Below, piece after piece: positions 1 through 4,355 of a stretch of DNA of 5,485 nucleotides. Positions within the stretch are counted from its first letter, which is position 1, and every line of letters starts with the position of its first letter. The translations under genes and the position numbers were made by a program. The DNA is from Rikenellaceae bacterium (lineage in GTDB: Bacteria > Bacteroidota > Bacteroidia > Bacteroidales > UBA932), in the NCBI GenBank assembly GCA_900767405.1, contig CAAFZB010000029.1, positions 1-5,485 on the forward strand, given 5' to 3'. The notes beneath the pieces were generated by a model. It saw nothing but the letters and a program-made list of their open reading frames with translations, ran no database searches and had not been told where the DNA came from.

Positions 1-28
1 CGACCTGCTGAAAGTCGACCTTAAAAAG

Positions 29-101
29 TGCACCCTTAGGGATTCGAACCCTAGACCCACTGATTAAGAGTCAGTTGCTCTACCAGCTGAGCTAAGGGTG
101 C
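29..101 (-). tRNA. tRNA-Lys (anticodon CUU)
   Basis: The minus strand folds into a complete 73-nucleotide cloverleaf. The acceptor stem is GCACCCT paired with AGGGTGC, the D arm begins GCTC, and the T arm contains GGTTCGAATCC. The anticodon stem ACTGA/TCAGT encloses the loop CTCTTAA, which places CTT at positions 34-36 and so reads the lysine codon AAG. The discriminator base is A (position 29). The bases after it are CTTTTT, so CCA is not encoded and must be added by the CCA-adding enzyme. The T-run just downstream could help end transcription, but there is no obvious hairpin beyond the tRNA itself. It lies 16 bases downstream of the other lysine tRNA and probably shares its transcript. Confidence 0.96.
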
Positions 102-117
102 AATATTTCAATTTTCG

Positions 118-190
118 TGACCCGTTCGGGGCTCGAACCCGAGACCCCCACATTAAAAGTGTGATGCTCTACCAACTGAGCTAACGAGTC
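118..190 (-). tRNA. tRNA-Lys (anticodon UUU)
   Basis: The minus strand forms a 73-nucleotide cloverleaf. The acceptor stem is GACTCGT/ACGGGTC with one T-G pair, the D-arm stem is GCTC/GAGC, and the T arm is TCGGG-TTCGAGC-CCCGA. The anticodon stem TCACA/TGTGG (one T-G pair at its base) closes the loop CTTTTAA, giving anticodon TTT, which reads AAA and by wobble AAG. The discriminator base is A and no CCA is encoded. This is the first gene of a two-tRNA transcript: the promoter at 208-238 lies directly upstream and the CUU isoacceptor follows after 16 bases. A 5-bp stem (TTCCC/GGGAA, 192-205) sits just before the mature 5' end. Confidence 0.96.
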
Positions 191-207
191 TTTCCCCAAA
201 GGGAACG

Positions 208-238
208 CAAAGGTATGCTATTATCTGGAAATATCAAA
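208..238 (-). promoter_or_regulatory. Bacteroidota-type promoter of the lysine tRNA pair
   Basis: On the minus strand TTTG (235-238) is followed, after exactly 19 bases, by TACCTTTG (208-215). This matches the Bacteroidota vegetative sigma consensus TTTG-N19-21-TAnnTTTG. Transcription would begin at about 200-203, roughly 10-13 bases before the mature tRNA-Lys(UUU). The promoter lies between the end of the sirtuin gene and the tRNAs, so the tRNAs need not depend on read-through. The start site is inferred, not observed. Confidence 0.8.
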
Positions 239-254
239 ATTTTTTAATAAAAAA

Positions 255-959
255 CTAAAGATATTTTTCCATCAGGAGTTTCATCCCTACAGATGCAACT
301 TCCCTTATCTGAACTATCCTGGAGTCGAAACTGCCAACATCGGCGGGATCTATAAGGTAGATGGGAATGTCGGGCTGTGTGTAACGGTACAGGCCGGCGG
401 CCGGATACACGCTCAGCGAGGTACCCACTATGAGCATAATGTCCGCCTTGGAAACGATGTCGATCGCCCGCTCGATTTTGGGAACGGCCTCCCCGAAAAA
501 CACTATATGGGGGCGAAGCTGCGCGCCGTTGGGAGCCTTGTCTCCAAGGTTGACTTCTGAATATCCGACATCAATGACCTCGCGCTCGCTGAATGCGTCG
601 AAGTCGTTGCAGCAGTTCTCGGGGCGAACTTTTGTAAGTTCTCCGTGCAGATGCAGTACATTTGAAGAGCCGGCCCGTTCGTGCAGATTGTCGACGTTCT
701 GGGTGATGACGCTCACGTTATATTTCTCCTCGAGGGCAGCGATGGCCTTGTGAGCGTCATTGGGCCTGCAGTCCCGCAATTCCTTTCTGCGGATGTTATA
801 GAATTCGAGGACCGTGCCCGGGTCGCTTTCCCAGCCTTCGGCCGATGCCACCTTCATAGGGTCGTACTTGTCCCAGAGTCCTCCGTTGTCGCGGAAAGTC
901 CCCAATCCGCTCTCGGCGCTTACACCAGCGCCTGTAAGTATTGCAATGTGCTTCTTCAT
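255..959 (-). CDS. cobB: NAD-dependent protein deacylase, sirtuin (CobB/SIRT5-like), lacking the zinc cysteines
   Basis: This 234-residue protein has the normal length of a bacterial sirtuin. Sirtuins remove acyl groups from lysine side chains using NAD, releasing nicotinamide and O-acyl-ADP-ribose. The visible motifs, in order, are the NAD-binding GAGVSAESG (10-18) with TFRD (21-24), the ribose/nicotinamide-pocket QNVDNLHERAG (87-97), catalytic His105 in LHGEL, and the late Rossmann motif VGTSLSVYPAAG (178-189). Tyr54 and Arg57 in FYNIRRKEL match the YxxR pair that binds succinyl or malonyl groups in SIRT5 and E. coli CobB, so desuccinylase or demalonylase activity is a reasonable inference. 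The segment between HGEL and LRPH (about 109-147) lacks the usual two CxxC pairs; only adjacent Cys116-Cys117 occur. The start is ATG (957-959) and the stop TAG. The gene is divergent from the small-protein/exporter pair, with a 78-base gap and only a weak promoter candidate (TAAATTTA near 991-998). The gene symbol reflects the family only. Confidence 0.93.
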   Translation of the reverse strand: MKKHIAILTGAGVSAESGLGTFRDNGGLWDKYDPMKVASAEGWESDPGTVLEFYNIRRKELRDCRPNDAHKAIAALEEKYNVSVITQNVDNLHERAGSSNVLHLHGELTKVRPENCCNDFDAFSEREVIDVGYSEVNLGDKAPNGAQLRPHIVFFGEAVPKIERAIDIVSKADIMLIVGTSLSVYPAAGLYRYTQPDIPIYLIDPADVGSFDSRIVQIREVASVGMKLLMEKYL

Positions 960-977
960 CTGTCCGAAAAATTACAG

Positions 978-1008
978 TTCGCTAAAATACTAAATTTAAT
1001 TATATTTG
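978..1008 (+). promoter_or_regulatory. Probable Bacteroidota-type promoter for the small ORF and TSUP exporter
   Basis: TATATTTG (1001-1008) matches the TAnnTTTG -7 box fully. A degraded upstream element, TTCG (978-981), lies 19 bases before it. Transcription would start at about 1013-1016, giving a leader of about 22-25 bases before the ATG at 1038. The position in the divergent gap supports use by the plus-strand pair. The upstream box is imperfect, so confidence is moderate. Confidence 0.55.
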
Positions 1009-1037
1009 TATTAGAATCGGTTTTGAGATATACTCCA

Positions 1038-1214
1038 ATGGCAGATAATTTTCTGGAAAAAAGATACCGGGAGGTTTTTGGAGGAGGAACGCGTGTGAAT
1101 CCCGAAACGGGCTTTGAAGAGAAAGGGCCCGCAGGAGGAGCGCCCGCCGCTTACCGTAAAGCCGTGGAAAACAGACGCATCCCCGGAAAACCCGAGAACA
1201 CCGGAAACAAATGA
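1038..1214 (+). CDS. Small hypothetical protein (58 aa), coupled to the exporter gene
   Basis: An ATG at 1038 opens a 58-codon frame beginning MADNFLEKRYREVFGGG. The protein is charged and hydrophilic, with a short potential helix at residues 3-14 (FLEKRYREVF), a Gly/Pro/Ala-rich middle (residues 15-38) and a basic tail (RKAVENRRIPGKP). No signal peptide, membrane segment or cysteine is seen, so a cytoplasmic location is likely. I do not recognise a domain, but the opening resembles small Bacteroidota proteins starting MADN-LE-K; this is a memory-based impression, not a search result. Support for its reality is threefold: a promoter candidate at 978-1008, a start in the right place after it, and an ATGA overlap between its stop and the exporter start, which is typical of translational coupling. 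The frame is also open further upstream, antisense to the sirtuin gene, but the promoter position argues for this start. Function is unknown. Confidence 0.65.
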   Translation: MADNFLEKRYREVFGGGTRVNPETGFEEKGPAGGAPAAYRKAVENRRIPGKPENTGNK

Positions 1215-1942
1215 GCATTTATCTTGCAGCAGCAGTCGTAGCGTTCATCGCTTCATTAACGCAGAGGGTATCGGGATTCGGCTTCGGTATGCTCTTTATG
1301 ACCGCAGCGCCCTTCCTTATGCCCAGCTACCCCGAAGCAACCGCTCTGTCAGGGGCGCTAGCTCTGGTGTGCGCTCTGGTGACCGGAGTCGAGATGGTCA
1401 GGTACGTCCCTTGGAAAAAGCTTATAATCATTCTGGTAACCTTCCTTTTCGTATCCTACCTGTCCATCCGCTTCGTCGGAAGGATAGATGGGAAAATGAT
1501 GAAAGGGGTGCTTGGAGGAGTGCTCATCCTGCTCAGCTTCTACTTTAGTTTCATCCGCTCCCGGATACATATGAAACCGAGCGTCAAGGTGCAGCTGGGG
1601 ATGGGCACCTTTTCGGGAGTTATGGGAGGGCTTTTCGCGATGCAGGGGCCTCCCGCCGTTATATACTTCATTTCCTGCGCAGACAACAAGGAAGAGTATA
1701 TGGCCCTCACCCAGTGGTACTTCATCATAAGCAACAGCTATATGACAGTGGTCAGAGCCGCCAACGGTTACTTTACTCCTATGGTGGGTAAAGCATTTCT
1801 ATGCGGTGTAGGCGCAGTAATACTCGGTCTGGTGATAGGGCGGCGTATCTACAGCAAGGTCCCCATTGAAGTAATCCGTAAAATCGTTTACATTCTCATT
1901 GGCGTCAGCGGCCTTATTGCCGTAATCCTAAGCTTGAAATAG
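1211..1942 (+). CDS. TauE/SafE (TSUP) family membrane exporter, substrate unknown
   Basis: This 243-residue, highly hydrophobic protein has about eight membrane segments, roughly at residues 4-16, 22-38, 43-61, 70-89, 98-115, 127-155, 193-210 and 222-241, as expected for the TSUP family. It carries the family's two-repeat pattern of glycine-rich membrane stretches: QRVSGFGFGM (18-27) in the first half and GMGTFSGVMGGLFAMQGPP (130-148) in the second. Characterised members move sulfite, sulfoacetate or other sulfur-containing or organic anions across the inner membrane, but specificity cannot be read from sequence and no sulfur-metabolism gene lies nearby. The ATG at 1211 overlaps the stop of the small upstream ORF (ATGA), and no Shine-Dalgarno sequence is seen, so re-initiation after that ORF is likely. 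The stop is TAG (1940-1942). The gene converges with the glycosyltransferase gene across a repeat region. Confidence 0.9.
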   Translation: MSIYLAAAVVAFIASLTQRVSGFGFGMLFMTAAPFLMPSYPEATALSGALALVCALVTGVEMVRYVPWKKLIIILVTFLFVSYLSIRFVGRIDGKMMKGVLGGVLILLSFYFSFIRSRIHMKPSVKVQLGMGTFSGVMGGLFAMQGPPAVIYFISCADNKEEYMALTQWYFIISNSYMTVVRAANGYFTPMVGKAFLCGVGAVILGLVIGRRIYSKVPIEVIRKIVYILIGVSGLIAVILSLK

Positions 1943-1955
1943 AGGAGCGTCCCGT

Positions 1956-1993
1956 AAAACCCTCACCGTCATGCAAAACCCTCACCGTCATGC
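1956..1993. repeat. Two tandem copies of a 19-bp unit
   Basis: The unit AAAACCCTCACCGTCATGC occurs twice without interruption or mismatch (1956-1974 and 1975-1993). The second copy runs directly into the left arm of the palindrome at 1990-2010. It lies 13 bases after the exporter stop codon and appears non-coding. A recent local duplication by slippage is likely because the copies are identical. Confidence 0.9.
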
Positions 1994-2010
1994 CGGACCA
2001 GATCCGGCAT
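1990..2010. repeat. Perfect 8-bp inverted repeat (hairpin 1), dispersed-repeat type
   Basis: ATGCCGGA and TCCGGCAT flank a 5-base spacer (CCAGA), giving a perfect 8-bp stem on either strand. This resembles short GC-rich dispersed palindromes of the GTCATGCCGGA type found in many bacterial genomes. It lies between convergent genes. No T-run follows on either strand, so it is not a classic intrinsic terminator, although such hairpins may protect 3' ends or slow polymerase. Confidence 0.85.
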
Positions 2011-2024
2011 CGCTTCCTCCAGGG

Positions 2025-2045
2025 ATTGCGGATCAAGTCCGCAAT
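2025..2045. repeat. Perfect 8-bp inverted repeat (hairpin 2), related to hairpin 1
   Basis: ATTGCGGA and TCCGCAAT flank a 5-base spacer (TCAAG). The geometry (8-5-8) and arm pattern (AT-GC-rich core-GGA) match hairpin 1, from which it is separated by 14 bases, so the two look like variants of one repeat family. Its right arm is repeated in the 22-bp units that follow. No T-run is present. Confidence 0.85.
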
Positions 2046-2095
2046 GGCGGGGGTCGGGGTCCGCAATGACGGGGGTCGGGGTCCGCAATGGCGGG
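2046..2095. repeat. 22-bp direct tandem repeat, two full copies and one partial
   Basis: The units at 2046-2067 and 2068-2089 are both G[G/A]CGGGGGTCGGGGTCCGCAAT and differ at one base; GGCGGG (2090-2095) begins a third. Each unit ends with the TCCGCAAT arm of hairpin 2, so the array appears to have grown from the right arm of that palindrome. It ends six bases before the stop codon of the glycosyltransferase gene. No coding role is supported. Confidence 0.88.
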
Positions 2096-2101
2096 AGACA
2101 G

Positions 2102-3256
2102 CTACCGCTTGAGGTCGGCAAGGGCCGAGTTATACATAGCGATCATCGAGGTGATAGAGTCGTCTATAAGATAGTTCTTGACAGAGTCGGCGTACTTCGC
2201 ACTAAAGTCGGCGTGCTCTTTCGGATGCTCGATCCACCAGTCGATCTTCTGAGCGAGGGCGCGGGCATCGCGGGCCTTGAAAAGGCTCTGGGGTGTAAGG
2301 GCGAAGTCTTTGGTGGCGGCAAGGGGTGCATCGGCGATGACAGGCACCACTCCACCGCGCAGCGCCTCCAGGCAGGAAAGACCTTCAACCTCGACAAGAG
2401 CACCGTGAAAATAGAGGTAGCTCTCGCTGATAAGTTCACGCAGATGTTCAAACTTGTAGAATCCGAACTGCGGCCTGTACTTGAGGACACCCTCTTCAAT
2501 CATCCGGTTTCCCTCGTTCTCGAACTTGTCCAGAAGATTTCCGAAACCGGCGAAATTAAGCTGAATCTCATCGGAATGCCGGCTGTACCTCATTGCGCGC
2601 AAAAGGGTGATCTGATCTTTCTCGGGAGAGAAACGGCCAATCGAAAGGACTGTATAAGGAGCCTTGTCCGACGCTTTGTTCGTCAGTTGATCATCCTTCA
2701 CCACCACGCCGTTGGAGAATGTATGAAGCTGAGCCTTGAAGCCATAGGAGCGAAGAAGATTCTCTACGGTCGGCGACGGGCAGTGCACGTGGGAGCAGTG
2801 GTCGAAAATGTGCTTTTTCCAGAACTTCATCAGAAGACGGTTCCCGGATTTGCACCATCCCATCCGCGCATTGTAGAAAATATTGTCGGTATACAGATGG
2901 AACGAACCCACAATCGCCTTTCCCTGTTTTTCGGCCTCCTTCAATGCAATTATCTGCAAAGGGAAAGGTTCCTCGAGGTGAACGACATCCGCCCAACCTA
3001 CAGCCTTGCGGATCAATTTTCTGTCGGCTTTGGCAAAGCAGAAGCAGTTGGCTTCGATAAGGGGTTGGAAAATAGGAAATATGAATCTTGAAAGCGTATA
3101 GTCTGGCTGCGGACCATCGTGCGTAGGATATACTGGACTCAAAAGTCGGACCTCCACCCCACGCTCCCGTAAGTGCTTGATAGTAATCTTTACAGCTGTT
3201 CCAAGTCCGTTGCCTTTCGAATACGGATCGTTATTGCAAACAAATAAAACCTTCAC
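2102..3256 (-). CDS. Glycosyltransferase, GT-B fold, family 4-like
   Basis: This enzyme would transfer a sugar from a nucleotide donor to a glycan or lipid acceptor at the cytoplasmic face of the membrane. The N-terminal half begins KVLFVCNND followed by a glycine-containing loop (SKGNGLGTA), as in GT-B acceptor domains. The C-terminal half has SIGRFSPEKD (about residue 205 from the chosen start), the usual phosphate-binding region, and an E-x7-E motif in EVEGLSCLEA, typical of family 4 retaining enzymes. No signal peptide or membrane helix is seen. The frame is open to 3292, but the only plausible starts are TTG at 3274 (390 aa) and GTG at 3256 (384 aa). GTG is preferred because it gives MKVLFVC, the usual opening for the family, and because a promoter box at 3277-3284 would start transcription after the TTG. 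The stop is TAG. It follows galE by 81 bases (63 with the TTG start). Donor and acceptor are unknown. Confidence 0.88.
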   Translation of the reverse strand: MKVLFVCNNDPYSKGNGLGTAVKITIKHLRERGVEVRLLSPVYPTHDGPQPDYTLSRFIFPIFQPLIEANCFCFAKADRKLIRKAVGWADVVHLEEPFPLQIIALKEAEKQGKAIVGSFHLYTDNIFYNARMGWCKSGNRLLMKFWKKHIFDHCSHVHCPSPTVENLLRSYGFKAQLHTFSNGVVVKDDQLTNKASDKAPYTVLSIGRFSPEKDQITLLRAMRYSRHSDEIQLNFAGFGNLLDKFENEGNRMIEEGVLKYRPQFGFYKFEHLRELISESYLYFHGALVEVEGLSCLEALRGGVVPVIADAPLAATKDFALTPQSLFKARDARALAQKIDWWIEHPKEHADFSAKYADSVKNYLIDDSITSMIAMYNSALADLKR

Positions 3257-3276
3257 TTCAGGTAACTTAATCAAAG

Positions 3277-3284
3277 CAAAGGTA
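3277..3284 (-). promoter_or_regulatory. Possible -7 box of a promoter for the glycosyltransferase gene
   Basis: TACCTTTG on the minus strand matches TAnnTTTG fully and is identical to the box of the lysine tRNA promoter. Transcription would start at about 3269-3272, giving a leader of about 12-16 bases before the GTG at 3256. No TTTG or TTG lies 19-21 bases upstream (the sequence there is AGGGGAAACA), so the promoter may be weak or need an activator, or the match may be chance. Confidence 0.4.
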
Positions 3285-3337
3285 ACAAAAATTTAGCAAT
3301 TGTTTCCCCTTTTTAAAGAACTATTTTGCAATAAGTA

Positions 3338-4354
3338 TTACAAATCATAGCCTTTCGGGTTCAGACTCTGCCACTTCCAGCTGTCGCGGCACATCTGTTC
3401 AAGCCCCAGCTCGGCCTTCCATCCAAGCTCCTTGAAAGCCTTTGAAGGGTCGCAGTAGCAGGAGGCGATATCCCCGTCCCGGCGAGGTTTGAATGAATAC
3501 GGCACCTTGACCCCGTTCACCTTCTCGAAAGTTTGCACCACGTCAAGAACCGAATATCCGTGCCCGGTTCCAAGATTGTAAACGGCAACCCCACACTTGT
3601 TTTCCAGCGCTTTGAGAGCGCAGATATGCCCGGCGGCAAGGTCACAGACGTGGATATAGTCCCTAACCCCGGTCCCGTCGTGTGTCGGATAGTCGTTCCC
3701 AAAGATTCCAAGTTCCTTCCTGACCCCTATCGCAGTCTGTGTTATATAAGGCATCAGGTTGTTGGGAATGCCGGATGGATTTTCGCCTATGGTTCCACTG
3801 GAATGGGCTCCTACGGGATTGAAATACCGCAGCAGGACAACGTTCCAGGAAGGATCGGCCCTGTGGACATCCATCAGCACCTCCTCAAGCATAGACTTGG
3901 TCTGACCGTAAGGGTTTGTACAATGACCTTTGGGGCAGTCCTCGGTAATGGGAATAACCGCAGGATTTCCATACACCGTGGCCGATGAAGAAAAAATGAT
4001 GTTCCTGCAATTGTGCGCGCTCAAAACGTCGAGCAGCACAAAGGTACCGTTCATATTGTTCTCGTAATAGCGCAGGGGCTGCGACACCGACTCCCCTACC
4101 GCCTTAAGCCCGGCAAAATGAATGCAGGCATCAAATTCATTGCATTGAAAGACAGCCTCCAGAGCCCGCTTGTCGCGGATATCCGCCCGAACAAAAGGAA
4201 TATCGCAACCAACTATCGCAGATACCCTGCGGATGGCCTCGAGGTTGGAATTGCAAAGGTTGTCAACTACCACGGCAGTATGCCCGGCCTTATAAAGTTC
4301 GACAAGAGTATGGGAACCAATGTATCCGGCTCCTCCTGTAACTAATATATTCAT
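3338..4354 (-). CDS. galE: UDP-glucose 4-epimerase, with the small gate residue Cys299
   Basis: GalE interconverts UDP-glucose and UDP-galactose in the cytoplasm using tightly bound NAD, for galactose use and for galactosyl donors. The 338-residue length equals that of E. coli GalE and key residues fall at the same numbers: the NAD motif GGAGYIGSH (7-15), Ser124 in SSSATVYG, catalytic Tyr149 and Lys153 in NPYGQTK, the FNPVGAH segment (178-184) and Arg292. Position 299, Tyr in E. coli, is Cys here, as in human GALE (Cys307). The small residue enlarges the sugar pocket, so UDP-GlcNAc/UDP-GalNAc epimerisation may also occur; this is inference. The ATG (4352-4354) starts one base after the rfbB stop, which implies co-transcription and coupling. 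The stop is TAA. No clear hairpin terminator follows, so transcription may run into the glycosyltransferase gene. Confidence 0.96.
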   Translation of the reverse strand: MNILVTGGAGYIGSHTLVELYKAGHTAVVVDNLCNSNLEAIRRVSAIVGCDIPFVRADIRDKRALEAVFQCNEFDACIHFAGLKAVGESVSQPLRYYENNMNGTFVLLDVLSAHNCRNIIFSSSATVYGNPAVIPITEDCPKGHCTNPYGQTKSMLEEVLMDVHRADPSWNVVLLRYFNPVGAHSSGTIGENPSGIPNNLMPYITQTAIGVRKELGIFGNDYPTHDGTGVRDYIHVCDLAAGHICALKALENKCGVAVYNLGTGHGYSVLDVVQTFEKVNGVKVPYSFKPRRDGDIASCYCDPSKAFKELGWKAELGLEQMCRDSWKWQSLNPKGYDL

Positions 4355-4355
4355 C

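Noticed and set aside
11..28. Possible terminator after tRNA-Lys(CUU)
   Set aside because: There is a five-T run, but no separate stem of useful length before it; a GTCGAC palindrome lies after the T-run, not before it.
681..1037. Extended N-terminal part of the plus-strand frame leading into the small 58-aa ORF
   Set aside because: Most of it is antisense to the sirtuin gene and it spans the divergent gap and promoter; the ATG at 1038 after the promoter is the sensible start.
1079..1097. Shine-Dalgarno-like GGAGGAGG followed by an in-frame GTG inside the small ORF
   Set aside because: The purines encode a Gly-rich stretch, Bacteroidota rarely use strong Shine-Dalgarno sites, and a start here would remove the most structured part of the protein.
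1990..2045. Palindromes as intrinsic terminators or a CRISPR array
   Set aside because: No T-run follows either hairpin on either strand, and the tandem units have no unique spacers between them, so neither model fits.
2066..3091. Long plus-strand open frame (341 codons) opposite the glycosyltransferase gene
   Set aside because: It is antisense to a gene with clear family motifs, its translation resembles no domain I know, and it begins inside the tandem repeat. It is best explained as a codon-bias shadow.
4039..4046. Third TACCTTTG box on the minus strand
   Set aside because: It lies inside galE and encodes conserved residues Gly-Thr-Phe-Val; no TTTG element lies 19-21 bases upstream, so it is probably chance.
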